DNA of 64,000 nt from Caulobacter sp. 17J80-11 (GCF_014349105.1 NZ_JACSJI010000007.1:1-64000), one strand, 5' to 3'; positions 35,963 to 44,672 are shown, numbered from the stretch's first letter. The notes: a model not told the origin generated them from the letters alone. Numbers and translations are program-made.

Positions 35963-35965
35963 AAA

Positions 35966-36649
35966 TCAGCGCCAGCCGCTGGTCGACGCCTGTTCGGCCT
36001 GCGGGTTCACCGGGCGGGCGATCAGGCCGCTCTGGGTGATCCAGACCTCGTACTTCGCGCCGTCGGCCATGGGCATGGAGGCGCCCGAGCCGTAGAGGGC
36101 GTCGACCATGGGGGCGTACTTCTTGTGCTTGCGCGCCAGGGTCCAGGCGTCCAGGCCGCCCTGCTGGGTCGGGCGCAGGTCGTAGACGCTGCGCTCGGCG
36201 TGCAGTTCGGACTCGGTGTCCTCGTAGCGGCCGGACAGGCGGTCCAGCTGGTACTGGCTGTCCAGGCCCAGCACGTTGGCCCAGCCCTTCCACTTCAGCA
36301 CCCGGGCTTCCACCCGCCATTCGTCGCCGTGGATCTCGTAGGTGCGGGTGACCGCCGAGGCCTGGCCTTCCGGAGCCGGCAGGGACAGGGCGGCGTCGTA
36401 GAGGCGCGGCCCCTTCTGCTTCAGCTCCAGCGTGGCGACCGGACGTTCATAGGTCAGCCGGTTGTAGGTCTGCACGTTCAGGCCCAGCAGGGCCGCGGCG
36501 GCCGCGACCGCCAGGAACAGAGCGCCGGCCAGGGTTCCGAAAAGGCCCTTGCCCGGCTTGCCGCGGAACATCGCGCCGAACCCGCCCAGCAGGATCGCCA
36601 CGCCGATCAGGCCGACGAGCGCCGGCAAAATCCACCACCACCAGACCAT
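35966..36649 (-). CDS. Membrane protein with C-terminal periplasmic domain
   Basis: A 227-residue protein with two N-terminal transmembrane segments (WWWWILPALVGLIGVAILLGGF and LFGTLAGALFLAVAAAAALLGLNV) and a beta-rich domain after residue 60 (LTYERPVATLELKQKGPRLYDAALSLP, RTYEIHGDEWRVEARVLKWKGWANVLGLDSQYQLDRLSGRY, TQQGGLDAWTLARKHKKYAPMVDALYGSGASMPM). The family is common in proteobacteria and is sometimes labelled as an efflux pump component, for which I see no support. Function unknown. Confidence 0.72.
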   Translation of the reverse strand: MVWWWWILPALVGLIGVAILLGGFGAMFRGKPGKGLFGTLAGALFLAVAAAAALLGLNVQTYNRLTYERPVATLELKQKGPRLYDAALSLPAPEGQASAVTRTYEIHGDEWRVEARVLKWKGWANVLGLDSQYQLDRLSGRYEDTESELHAERSVYDLRPTQQGGLDAWTLARKHKKYAPMVDALYGSGASMPMADGAKYEVWITQSGLIARPVNPQAEQASTSGWR

Positions 36650-36755
36650 GATCCCGCCCTCCAGCTCCCCCGAGCCGGGGCAAGCTTAACCACAAAAGCG
36701 CCGTGGTGAATACCGGAGGTCCGTGACGGGGGCGACGACGCCCGATCGGCCGATC

Positions 36756-37253
36756 TCAGCCCATGAGGCGGAAGGAGGCGACCATCCGTTCGACGTCGGC
36801 GGAGCCGACGTTCTGCGCGCGCATGCCCACCGCGATATAGGCTCGGTCGCCGTGGATGAACGCCACCGCACTCCCTTTCGCGCCGCTCTCGAACTCGATC
36901 GCCGCCTTGCGGGCGTCCTTGCCCGAGACGCGCGTGGTCTCGCGCGACGTCTCCCGGCCGTTTGCGCCGGTGACCACGCCGTCCAGGAAGGTGTCCAGGG
37001 CGCCCGGGGTGGCGGCTTCGCCCGGCCGGAACTGGACGATCATGATCATGAAGGCCTCGCCATCGCCGGCCACGGTGAACTGGGCGGTGTCCACCGTCTG
37101 CTCGATGGGGGGATGGGTCACGGCCGGCTCGCCCGGCAGGTCGACCGAGAAGCCGTAGTCGACGCTCTTGAAGTTAGTCCAGGCGGCCTGGGCGGCGGCC
37201 GGGCCAGCCACCAGCATGACGGTCGCGACGACGAGTGAGGCCAAGAAGCGCAT
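36756..37253 (-). CDS. Exported hypothetical protein
   Basis: A 165-residue protein with a signal peptide (MRFLASLVVATVMLVAGPAAAQA). The mature part (WTNFKSVDYGFSVDLPGEPAVTHPPIEQTVDTAQFTVAGDGEAFMIMIVQF, then KAAIEFESGAKGSAVAFIHGDRAYIAVG) has the F.S.d.gFsv.fP.ep pattern of small periplasmic beta proteins that resemble a PsbP/Mog1-type fold. No cysteines and no catalytic motif. Stand-alone gene. Confidence 0.7.
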   Translation of the reverse strand: MRFLASLVVATVMLVAGPAAAQAAWTNFKSVDYGFSVDLPGEPAVTHPPIEQTVDTAQFTVAGDGEAFMIMIVQFRPGEAATPGALDTFLDGVVTGANGRETSRETTRVSGKDARKAAIEFESGAKGSAVAFIHGDRAYIAVGMRAQNVGSADVERMVASFRLMG

Positions 37254-37331
37254 GAGACTGATCCCCCGAGCGGCGAGGCGCCGCGGCGCGCAAGCTACAC
37301 CGTGGCGTCCGCTCGGGACAGCGCTCGCGTT

Positions 37332-37814
37332 TCAGGCGACCGCGACGATCTCCACTTCCGCGCCGTTGACCACCACCTCGTCGCCGACGGCCTTGCCCAT
37401 CAGGGCCTGGGCGAGGGGGGAGATGTAGGAGACGCTGCCCTTGGCCGGGTCGGCCTCGTCCTCGCCGACGATGCGGAAGCTCTGGGTGCGGCCGTCCTCG
37501 CGCTCGATGGTGACGGTGCGGCCGAACAGGGCCTGGTCGGCCGGGCCGTCCGGCTCGGTCAGCTGGGCCGACGCGCGCCGGGCGTTCCAGTAGCGCAGGT
37601 CACGGGTGGCGCGCGCCATGGCCGTGCGGTCGGCCTGGATGTCGCCGCCCCCGGCCTTGGCCGCGGTGTAGGCCTCACGCGCCTCGGCCAGGGCGGCGTC
37701 CAGCTGGGCCAGGCCCGAGGCGGTGACCAGGTTGGGATGGGTCGAGATCGGGCGGTCGGGCAGGTCCGCGGCGGTCGCCTCGTAATCCTGCTCCTTGGTG
37801 AAGGCGACGCTCAC
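37332..37814 (-). CDS. GreA/GreB family transcription elongation factor-like protein
   Basis: A 160-residue protein with an N-terminal helical coiled region (about residues 30-85) and a GreA/GreB C-terminal FKBP-like domain (ALFGRTVTIEREDGRTQSFRIVGEDEADPAKGSVSYISPLAQALMGKAVGDEVVVNGAEVEIVAV). The conserved S.SPLA.AL.GK..GD.V core is intact. The tip acidic residues that drive transcript cleavage in GreA are not clearly conserved, so it may be a Gfh/Rnk-like modulator. GTG start overlaps the stop of the 60-residue gene upstream (GTGA). Confidence 0.8.
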   Translation of the reverse strand: MSVAFTKEQDYEATAADLPDRPISTHPNLVTASGLAQLDAALAEAREAYTAAKAGGGDIQADRTAMARATRDLRYWNARRASAQLTEPDGPADQALFGRTVTIEREDGRTQSFRIVGEDEADPAKGSVSYISPLAQALMGKAVGDEVVVNGAEVEIVAVA

Positions 37815-37993
37815 TTGCGCAGCTTCGGCTTGGACTTCGAGGCGGCGCGGGCGGCGGCGGCGCGCTCGGCCTGGCGCCGGCCCCCGGGGCCGTTGGCGTA
37901 GTCGGCCTGGGCGGCCTTCTTGCGGGCGAGCGCGGCGGCGAGGGCTTCAGCCGCGTTGGCCGGCTTCTGGGCGGTGTCGACGGGATCGGACAT
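37811..37993 (-). CDS. Small basic Ala-rich protein coupled to the GreA-like gene
   Basis: A 60-residue protein (MSDPVDTAQKPANAAEALAAALARKKAAQADY..., ending KSKPKLRK), strongly basic at the C-terminus and largely helical. Its stop overlaps the GTG of the GreA/GreB-like gene by three bases. Similar short DUF-type proteins with A.R.AA.A.Y..GPGG.R..ER are found in Caulobacterales. Possibly nucleic-acid binding from its charge; otherwise unknown. Confidence 0.65.
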   Translation of the reverse strand: MSDPVDTAQKPANAAEALAAALARKKAAQADYANGPGGRRQAERAAAARAASKSKPKLRK

Positions 37994-38052
37994 CCGCCCA
38001 GTGTAACACGCCCGCGCCGGCGGCCGGCCGCTTTCAACCGCCGCCGGACACG

Positions 38053-38083
38053 AAAAAGCGCGGAGGGCCAAAGCCCCCCGCGC
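38053..38083 (-). terminator. Intrinsic terminator after the membrane protein gene
   Basis: On the minus strand: GCGCGGGGGGC, loop TTTG, GCCCTCCGCGC, then TTTTT (38053-38057 on the plus strand as AAAAA). Eleven-base stem with one mismatch plus a T-tract: the clearest rho-independent terminator of the window. It starts 22 bases after the stop at 38105. Confidence 0.85.
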
Positions 38084-38104
38084 TCCTCCCGGGCTCAACC
38101 GGGA

Positions 38105-38467
38105 TCAGAACTTGGACGCGGTGCCGGCCGGGTCGAACATGGCCATGACGGCGATGCCGACGCCCAGCACGGCGACGATGTAGGACCAGTAGCGGGTCGG
38201 GATGAAGAAGAACGAGCCGGCGTTGGGCTTCACTTCGAAGCGCTGGTTGGTCGCCGCGTCGATGTACACGCGGCCTTCCTTGGATTCGATGGCGCGGGTG
38301 GTGAAGAACAGCGCCGCCCCGGCGACCACGCCGGCCAGGCTGACCGCCGCGGCCGACTCGAGCCCGCCCTGCAGGTGCAGCGGGGTGACGATGAACATGC
38401 ACAGGAAGAACGCGACCACCACGAACAGCGGCACCAGAATGCCCTTGCCGGACCAGATAATCAGCAC
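38105..38467 (-). CDS. Small integral membrane protein
   Basis: A 120-residue protein with three to four transmembrane segments (IWSGKGILVPLFVVVAFFLCMFIV, AAAVSLAGVVAGAALFFTTRAI, SYIVAVLGVGIAVMAMF) and a short soluble segment (ESKEGRVYIDAATNQRFEVKPNAGSFFFIPTRYW). The latter resembles small uncharacterised membrane proteins where a cytoplasmic hairpin holds an NQ.. motif. It is followed by a strong intrinsic terminator. The 296 bases between 38468 and 38763 hold no gene I can support. Confidence 0.72.
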   Translation of the reverse strand: MLIIWSGKGILVPLFVVVAFFLCMFIVTPLHLQGGLESAAAVSLAGVVAGAALFFTTRAIESKEGRVYIDAATNQRFEVKPNAGSFFFIPTRYWSYIVAVLGVGIAVMAMFDPAGTASKF

Positions 38468-38763
38468 GGAACTCTCTCCTTCGATGGGCGGCCGCGACCG
38501 CCGAAAATGCGAGGGAGTCCGACGCGCACGCGCCGCCGCGGCGCAGGCGCGCCGCGATTGCGGTCTGGTTTGTGACGATCCCCCCGGATCGCGAGGCCGC
38601 CTGGCGCGCTTCCCCCCGGAATCGGCGCAGTCGACCTCTACAGCGCGGACGTTCGCTCAACCGTCAGGGTTGTGCAAGTTCGTGTCGCCCGACAGGCGAG
38701 CAGCGGGCTGACGCGGGCGCGCGCAATGGCCTAGCTTGGCGTTTTCGCCGCCGTCGCCTCACC

Positions 38764-39144
38764 ATGACCCTCGACGCCATGACGCCCGCCCGTTTCACCA
38801 TCGCCGCCCGGCTGAAGAGCTTTCGCTACGCCTTCACAGGCATCGGCTTCATGCTGCGCACCCAGCACAACGCCTGGATCCACCTGGCCGCGACCGCGGC
38901 GGTCGTGGCCGCCGGGATCGGGCTGAAGGTCCGGACCGAGGACTGGCGCTGGCTGATCGTGGCCGTCGTCCTGGTCTGGGTGGCCGAGGCGATGAACACC
39001 GCCTTTGAACACCTGTGCGACGTGGTCTCGCCGGACTTCCACGTCCTGGTGCAGCGCTCCAAGGACGTGGCCGCCGGCGCCGTCCTGATCTGCTCGATCG
39101 GCGCGGTCGTGCTGGGGGCGCTGACGCTCGCGCCGTACCTTTAA
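38764..39144 (+). CDS. dgkA: DgkA-type diacylglycerol/undecaprenol kinase
   Basis: A 126-residue small integral membrane kinase. Residues 14-35 form the surface helix (RLKSFRYAFTGIGFMLRTQHNAWIH), followed by three transmembrane helices. The catalytic and metal-binding Glu are in WVAEAMNTAFEHLCDVV, and KDVAAGAVLICSIGA completes the family signature (E..NTAiE...D, kD..aaaVl). It phosphorylates diacylglycerol or undecaprenol, recycling the lipid carrier used for cell-wall and polysaccharide synthesis. Start at ATG 38764; a second ATG five codons on is also in frame. Confidence 0.88.
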   Translation: MTLDAMTPARFTIAARLKSFRYAFTGIGFMLRTQHNAWIHLAATAAVVAAGIGLKVRTEDWRWLIVAVVLVWVAEAMNTAFEHLCDVVSPDFHVLVQRSKDVAAGAVLICSIGAVVLGALTLAPYL

Positions 39145-39146
39145 TT

Positions 39147-39290
39147 CCTCCCCCGAGCGGAGCGGTGGGGGAGGGGGACCGCGAAGCGGTGGAGGGGCCA
39201 GCGGAGTGGACCCGCTCAGCTGCAGGGTCGCGCCAAGACGAGCCCCCTCCACCATGCTTCGCATGGTCCCCCTCCCCCAGAGGAGGAGGA
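39147..39290. repeat. Mosaic inverted repeat (CTCCCCCGAGCG family), second copy
   Basis: Starts CCTCCCCCGAGCGGAGCGG and ends CCCCCTCCCCCAGAGGAGGAGG; inner segments GGAGGGGGACCGCGAAGCGG and CCTCCACCATGCTTCGCATG pair in part. Related to 8959-9108. It occupies the whole gap between the convergent dgkA and TonB-dependent receptor genes. Confidence 0.7.
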
Positions 39291-39291
39291 T

Positions 39292-41418
39292 TTACCCGAA
39301 CGTCCGCTTGGCCTGCAGGGCCCAGGTCACACCCTGGGTGCGCCAGCGGTATTCGTGCGCGATCGGATCCGGCGTGGTGCGGTTGGGGAAGTAGAAGTCC
39401 CGATCCCGCTCCAGCGCCCGGTCCAGCACGTTGTTGGCGCTGAGCGTGATGGTCGTCTGCGCGTTGGGGCGCGCCTCGACGAACACGCGGAACCAGGTGT
39501 TCTCGGGGTTGTAGACGTCGAATTCGTTCAGCCGGTACTGCGGCAGCGCGCCTTCCGCGTCGTAGATCACGCCCCAGGCCAGCTTGCGGGCCCGCAGGTC
39601 CTGGCGGAAGTCGGCCGAGAAGCCCCACAGCTCCTCGAAGGTGAAGTCCCGATCCTTGTGCGTGTACGGATCGCGCACGCGGCTGTCCTGCAGCGTCCAG
39701 CGGGCGTTGAAGCGGCCGCCGGCGACGCCGAACTTGTCCAGCGGCAGGCCGACCGCCGCTTCCAGCCACAGCCGCCGGCCGTCGCCAAGGTTGCCCGGGG
39801 CGTCGATGACGTCGACCACGTCCGGATCGCTGTCCGGGTCGGGACCGTCGGGGCCCAGCACCTCGACGGGCACGCGGTCCTGGACCATCTCGACCCAGTC
39901 GCTGTTCAGCGCCAGGCGCACCGCGCCGTCCCCCAGCACCTTGCGCTCGATCTCCCCGGTGACACGCCAGGTGCGCTCCGGCTCCAGGGTGACGTTGCCG
40001 CCGTTCTCGCGCTCGGTGGCGAGCTCCACGTTCGAGACGAAGTCGTCGAAGTTCAGCTGGGCCGCCGTGCGGCCGACGGCCAGGCGCATGCGCCACTTGT
40101 CGTCGGGGCGCCATTCCAGCGAGGCGCGCGGCTTGATGAAGGTGAGGGTGCGCTCGTAGTCGGCCGCCTCGACCGAAATGGTCGAAGTCTCGATGGCCGC
40201 GCCCCAGTCGAAGGTCAGGGTCGGGGTGAGCTTGCGCCCGCCGCTGACGAAGGCTTCGCCGCGGATCTCCTCGACCAGCACCTGCGAACCGGGGAAGGGG
40301 ATCGGGGTGTGGACGCCCGACGAGTCGACCGAGGCGATGCGGATGTCGGCGTCGAGCGTGTTCAGCGCCACCTCGGCGCCGGTCTCGAACGACCAACCCC
40401 AGAGGTTTTCGTGCGACCAGGTTCCCCGGCCGATGGTCTCGCCGTAGAGGTTGTTCACGGATTGGGCGAAGCCGCCGGTCAGCACGCGGTCGGGCGTGTG
40501 GTTCAGCTGGGCTTCGTCCGTCTCGTAGCGCTCGCGGCGCATCAGGCCCACCAGCTTGGCCGTGCCCCCGGCGAGCGGGCGGCTGAAGTCGGCGCCCAGC
40601 TCGACGCCCAGCCGCTCGGGGACCTGGTTGATGGTGTCGTATCGGATCGGGCCTAGGGCGTCGCTGACGCGCGAGTTGTGGGCGAGCGGGTTGGTCCAGT
40701 TCCAGACGCGGGCGTTCACATGGGCGGCGCGGCCGTCGGACGGCTCCCAGGCCCAGCTGGCGCTCAGCGTGTCCTGCCGCTGGGCGTAGCGGTTGACCTT
40801 GTCGCGCCGTTCGATCAGGTCGCCGGACGGCAGGGCGGTGAGCAGGTCGAAGCCCTCGTCGGGCAGGTTCTCGCTGTAGTGGTCGACCGCCAGGTTCAGC
40901 GACGTCGCGCCGTTGCGGTAGAGCGCCGACACGCCGCCGGACAGGGCGGTCTGGCGGGTGAAGGGCATGCGCACCGTGGCCTCGGCCGCGCCGGACCAGC
41001 CGTCGGCGCTGTCGCTCAGCACCACGTTGATGACCTGGGCGCGCGAGCGGTACTCGCCGCCGATCACCTGACCGGGCACGATCTCGACGCGCACGACCTG
41101 AGCGGCGGGAATGCGGCTGAGGATCGACTGCAGGCTTTCGGCCTTGGCGCTGGGCCGCTCGCCGTTGATGACCACGTTGCCGGCCGCGCCGGCGAAGCCG
41201 CGGACGTCCTCGCCGTCCTGGACGTTCACGCCCGGAACACGGGAAGCCATGTCCCAGGCGTTGGACGGGGCGAACTGTTCGAACCAGGCGGAGGCGTAGA
41301 CGGTGCGGCCGTCGGCGGCCTGTTCCTGGGCCAGGGCGGCCCCGGCGGCCAGGCTGGCGGCGGCGGCGAAGGCGAGCAGGCAGCCGCGGCGGCCGCGACA
41401 ACGATAAGAAAGGCGCAT
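39292..41418 (-). CDS. TonB-dependent receptor, tandem paralogue A
   Basis: A 708-residue outer-membrane protein. A signal peptide (about 1-30, ending ALA) precedes a plug domain (NAWDMASRVPGVNVQDGEDVRGFAGAAGNVVINGERPSAKAESLQSILSRIPAAQVVRVEIVPG), then a 22-strand barrel with many aromatic girdle strands. No clear TonB box is seen before the plug. It is the same length as paralogue B at 41568-43694, with long identical stretches and the same last residues (KRTFG). Ligand unknown; such receptors import siderophores, cobalamin or oligosaccharides. The pair seems to be a local duplication that included upstream DNA. Confidence 0.87.
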   Translation of the reverse strand: MRLSYRCRGRRGCLLAFAAAASLAAGAALAQEQAADGRTVYASAWFEQFAPSNAWDMASRVPGVNVQDGEDVRGFAGAAGNVVINGERPSAKAESLQSILSRIPAAQVVRVEIVPGQVIGGEYRSRAQVINVVLSDSADGWSGAAEATVRMPFTRQTALSGGVSALYRNGATSLNLAVDHYSENLPDEGFDLLTALPSGDLIERRDKVNRYAQRQDTLSASWAWEPSDGRAAHVNARVWNWTNPLAHNSRVSDALGPIRYDTINQVPERLGVELGADFSRPLAGGTAKLVGLMRRERYETDEAQLNHTPDRVLTGGFAQSVNNLYGETIGRGTWSHENLWGWSFETGAEVALNTLDADIRIASVDSSGVHTPIPFPGSQVLVEEIRGEAFVSGGRKLTPTLTFDWGAAIETSTISVEAADYERTLTFIKPRASLEWRPDDKWRMRLAVGRTAAQLNFDDFVSNVELATERENGGNVTLEPERTWRVTGEIERKVLGDGAVRLALNSDWVEMVQDRVPVEVLGPDGPDPDSDPDVVDVIDAPGNLGDGRRLWLEAAVGLPLDKFGVAGGRFNARWTLQDSRVRDPYTHKDRDFTFEELWGFSADFRQDLRARKLAWGVIYDAEGALPQYRLNEFDVYNPENTWFRVFVEARPNAQTTITLSANNVLDRALERDRDFYFPNRTTPDPIAHEYRWRTQGVTWALQAKRTFG

Positions 41419-41567
41419 CGGTATCCCCCGTACTGCGCCGTCCCGCCGATCATCACGCGTCGGGGGTTTTCGCGCACGCGAAAGCTTTGCCGTGGGGACG
41501 GGAAAGGCGCGGGGATTTGCGACGAACCCCCGCTTTTCGGCGACGAAACCGGATCGGGCGGAGGCCC

Positions 41568-43694
41568 TTAGCCGAAGGTGCGCTTCAGCTGGATCGCCCA
41601 GACCGTGCCCTGCTTGCGCCAGCGCAGCTCATGGCCGTTGATGTCGAACTCGCGCGTGCCGTCGAAGAAGGTGCGGTCGCGGATGACCGGCCGGTTGAAC
41701 ACGTTGTTGGCGCTGAGCGTGATGGTGGTCTGGGCGTTCGGACGCGCCTCCACGAACACGCGGAACCAGTAGTTCTCCGGGTTCCAGACGTCGATCTCGT
41801 TGATCCGGTACTGCGGGCTGCCGCCCTCGGCGTCGTAGACCACGCCCCAGGCCAGGTTGTGGGCGCGCAGGTCCTGCCGGAAGTCGGCCGAGAAGCCCCA
41901 CGGCTCTTCGCCGGTGAACTCGCGGTCGGTGTGGGTGTAGGGGTCGGTGACCGAGCTGTCCTGCAGCGTCCAGCGCGCGTTGAACCGCCCGCCGGTGACG
42001 CCGAAGCGGTCCAGCGGCAGGCCGGCCACGGCCTCCAGCCAGATGCGGCGGCCGTCGCCCAGGTTGCCCGGGCCGTCGACGATGTCGACCAGCACGCCGT
42101 GCTCGTCGAAGATCTCGATCGGCACCCGGTCCTGGACCATCTCGACCCAGTCGCTGTTCAGGCCCAGGCGAAGCGTGCCGTCGCCCAGCACCTTGCGCTC
42201 GATCTCGCCGGTCAGCCGCCAGGTGCGCTCGGGCTCCAGCGCGACGTTGCCGCCGTTCGAGCGCCCGTTAGCGAGCTCCACGTTGGAGACGAAGTCGTCG
42301 AAATTCAGCTGGGCCGCCGTGCGCCCGACCGCCACGCGCGCGCGCCAGTTCGTGTCGGGGCGCCATTCCAGAGAAGCGCGCGGCTTCACGAAGGTCAGGG
42401 TCCGCTCGGACGAGACGGTCAGGCCCGGGGTGAGGGTCGAAGCGTCGGACGAGATGGTCGAGGTCTCGACCGCCACGCCCCAGTCGAAGCTGAGCGTCGG
42501 GGACAGCTTGCGTCCGCCGCTGACGAAGGCTTCGCCGCGGACTTCTTTCACCGTGGCCTGCGAGCCCGGCAGCTGGATCGGGGTGCGCACGCCGAGGTCG
42601 TCGACCAGGGCCAGGCCGATGTCGGCGTCCAGCGTGTTCAGCGCCGCTTCGGCGCCGGTTTCGATCGACCAGCCCCACAGGTTCTCGCGCGCCCAGGTCC
42701 CGCGCACGATGCTCTCGCCGTAGCTGTTGTCGACGCTCTGGGCGACGCCGCCGGTGAGGACGCCGGCCGGCGTGTGGTTCAGCTGGGCTTCTTCGGTTTG
42801 GTAGTGGTCGCGGCGCATCAGGCCGACCAGCTTGGCCGTGCCGCCGGCGAACGGCCGGCTGAAGTCGCCGCCCAGCTCGAAGCCCAGTCGCTCGGGGTTC
42901 TGGGCGATGGTGTCGTAGCGCAGCGGGCCGCTGTCGTTGCTGACCTCGGACTTGTGGCGCAGCGGGTTTTCCCAGCTCCAGGCCCGGCCGTTCAGGTGCG
43001 CGGCGCGCCCGTCGGTCGGCTCCCAGGCCCAGCTGGCGCTCAGCGTGTCTTCGCGGGTGGTGTAGCGGTTGACCTTGTCGCGGCGCTCGATCAGGTCGCC
43101 GGACGGCCGCTCGACCCACAGGTCGTAGCCCTGGTCGGGCGCGTTCTCGCTGTAGTGGCTGGCGGCCAGGTTCAGCGAGGTCGCGCCCTTGCGGTAAAGG
43201 GCCGACACGCCGCCGGAGAGCGCCGCCTGGTTGGTGTAGGGCATGCGCACCGCAGCGTCGACCGCGCCGGACCAGCCGCTGGCCTCCTCGGTCAGCACCA
43301 CGTTGATGACCTGGGCGCGGGCCCGGTACTCGCCGCCGATCAGCTGGCCAGGGACCACCTCGACGCGCACGACCTGGGCGGAGGGGATGCGGCTCAGGAT
43401 CGACTGCAGGCTCTCAGCCTTGGCGCTGGGGCGCGCGCCGTTGATCACCACGTTGCCGGCCGCGCCGGCGAAGCCGCGCACGTCCTCGCCGTTCTCGACC
43501 GTCACGCCCGGCACCTGGGAAGCCATGTCCCAGGCGTTCGAAGGCGCGAACTTCGCGAACCACTCGGCCGGATAGACGGTCCTGCCGTCCGCACCCGGGA
43601 CCTGGGCCAGGGCGGCGCCGGCGAGCAGGCTGCTGGCGGCGGCCACGGCGGCGAGCCAGGCGCCGTTGCGGCGCGAGCGGACGATGCGCGTCAT
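41568..43694 (-). CDS. TonB-dependent receptor, tandem paralogue B
   Basis: A 708-residue outer-membrane receptor nearly parallel to paralogue A: plug NAWDMASQVPGVTVENGEDVRGFAGAAGNVVINGARPSAKAESLQSILSRIPSAQVVRVEVVPG, barrel, and final KRTFG. The differences cluster in the loops (for example STLTPGLTVSSERTLTF versus a shorter loop in A, and a shorter region around the EIFDEHGVLVDIVD loop), where ligand contacts would lie. Signal peptide 1-30 (ALA end). The stretch after paralogue B's stop, not a promoter of B, leads to paralogue A, which has its own upstream region. Confidence 0.87.
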   Translation of the reverse strand: MTRIVRSRRNGAWLAAVAAASSLLAGAALAQVPGADGRTVYPAEWFAKFAPSNAWDMASQVPGVTVENGEDVRGFAGAAGNVVINGARPSAKAESLQSILSRIPSAQVVRVEVVPGQLIGGEYRARAQVINVVLTEEASGWSGAVDAAVRMPYTNQAALSGGVSALYRKGATSLNLAASHYSENAPDQGYDLWVERPSGDLIERRDKVNRYTTREDTLSASWAWEPTDGRAAHLNGRAWSWENPLRHKSEVSNDSGPLRYDTIAQNPERLGFELGGDFSRPFAGGTAKLVGLMRRDHYQTEEAQLNHTPAGVLTGGVAQSVDNSYGESIVRGTWARENLWGWSIETGAEAALNTLDADIGLALVDDLGVRTPIQLPGSQATVKEVRGEAFVSGGRKLSPTLSFDWGVAVETSTISSDASTLTPGLTVSSERTLTFVKPRASLEWRPDTNWRARVAVGRTAAQLNFDDFVSNVELANGRSNGGNVALEPERTWRLTGEIERKVLGDGTLRLGLNSDWVEMVQDRVPIEIFDEHGVLVDIVDGPGNLGDGRRIWLEAVAGLPLDRFGVTGGRFNARWTLQDSSVTDPYTHTDREFTGEEPWGFSADFRQDLRAHNLAWGVVYDAEGGSPQYRINEIDVWNPENYWFRVFVEARPNAQTTITLSANNVFNRPVIRDRTFFDGTREFDINGHELRWRKQGTVWAIQLKRTFG

Positions 43695-43843
43695 GGAGAT
43701 CCCCCCTGGTGCGCCGTCCTCCCGATACCCACGCCGGAGGCTCCCTCGCGCACCGCGAAGCTGTGCCGTCGCCTATGGGGTGAGTCGCGTTACAAAGGCG
43801 TAATGCCAAGCTTGTTCGGCGAGGTGTGGCTAATACGCCCCTC

Positions 43844-43870
43844 CTGATCCGATCGCTCGGATCGGATCAG
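43844..43870. terminator. Perfect palindrome downstream of hfsD
   Basis: CTGATCCGATC (43844-43854), five-base loop GCTCG, GATCGGATCAG (43860-43870): eleven paired bases. It lies between the receptor promoter region and the end of hfsD and may stop hfsD transcripts or be an operator of the receptor gene. Confidence 0.5.
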
Positions 43871-43887
43871 GTCGGCAGCCTGGAGTG

Positions 43888-43936
43888 AGCGCATTTTCTC
43901 CGCCGAACCGGCGGCCGCTCCGGCGGAAAATGCGCT
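43888..43936. terminator. Hairpin overlapping the hfsD stop codon
   Basis: AGCGCATTTTCTCCGCCG (43888-43905) pairs with CGGCGGAAAATGCGCT (43921-43936) around a GC-rich centre. The right arm covers part of the hfsD TAG (43935-43937). Strong stem, but the T-run lies inside the arm, so terminator activity is uncertain. Confidence 0.5.
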
Positions 43937-44648
43937 AGCGCCCGTAAGGATTGTTCAGCGAGTAGCTGAAGCCGATCGGCATCATGTCGCGGACCTGAGC
44001 CATGTAGACGCCGGCTTCGGCCGCGGCGGTGCGCGGCACGTAGACGATGTCGAAGCGGCGGAGCGCGGCGCGGTCGGCGCGGCTGGGGTCCTTCAGGGCT
44101 TTGGACAGGTCGATGGTGCGGGCCATGGCGCGCCCGCCCGGACCGCGCCGGATCAGCACCACTTCCGAGGTCTTGGCGCCGGGCTTGAAGCCGCCGGCCA
44201 TGATCACCGCCTGCAGGGCGTCGATGTCGCCGGGCATATCGATGGCGCCCGGGGACGCGACCTCGCCGCCGACGAACACCTTCAGGCCGGCGGTCTTCAG
44301 CGAGACCTCGACCACGGGGCGCAGCAGTTGGGCGCTGTAGGCCTTGGAGATGTCGTCCTGCAGGTCCGGCAGCGAGCGGTCGGCGGCCATGACGTCGCCG
44401 ATCAGGGGCAGGGCGACGCGCCCGTCCGGCCCGACCTTGACCGTGCGGGTCAGCTCCGGCGCGGTCGGGGTGGCGACCTCGATCTCGTCGCCGGGATAGA
44501 GCCGGTAGCCGGGCTCGCCGTCGTCCCAGGTGGCGAAGCCGATATCGGGGAAGCGGGCGGCCTCGCGCGACGTGGCGCAGCCCGCGAGCGCCAGGCCCGC
44601 CAGAGCCGCCAGCATCAGCCGCCGAGTTGTCCGCGCGCCATTCAACAT
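43935..44648 (-). CDS. hfsD: Polysaccharide export lipoprotein (Wza/HfsD-like)
   Basis: A 237-residue outer-membrane polysaccharide export protein. The leader MLNGARTTRRLMLAALAGLALAGC contains a lipobox (LAGC). The Poly_export domain follows (YRLYPGDEIEVATPTAPELTRTVKVGPDGRVALPLIGDVMAADRSLPDLQDDI), then an SLBB-like region (LKVFVGGEVASPGAIDMPGDIDALQAVIMAGGF). HfsD of Caulobacter exports holdfast polysaccharide together with HfsA and HfsB. ATG 44648 is chosen because it starts the lipoprotein leader. Here hfsD is on the minus strand and lies 10 kb from hfsA, on the far side of the copper genes. Confidence 0.78.
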   Translation of the reverse strand: MLNGARTTRRLMLAALAGLALAGCATSREAARFPDIGFATWDDGEPGYRLYPGDEIEVATPTAPELTRTVKVGPDGRVALPLIGDVMAADRSLPDLQDDISKAYSAQLLRPVVEVSLKTAGLKVFVGGEVASPGAIDMPGDIDALQAVIMAGGFKPGAKTSEVVLIRRGPGGRAMARTIDLSKALKDPSRADRAALRRFDIVYVPRTAAAEAGVYMAQVRDMMPIGFSYSLNNPYGR

Positions 44649-44672
44649 AGAGGTGAAAGTCCGCTGGAATGG

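Noticed and set aside
35966-36649. Label as a multidrug or cation efflux pump
   Set aside because: Only two N-terminal membrane segments and a soluble beta-rich domain; no transporter motif.
41487-43847. 786-residue plus-strand open frame over the TonB-dependent receptor
   Set aside because: Antisense shadow, with the same repetitive Val/Ala/Arg/Gly/His composition as other shadows.
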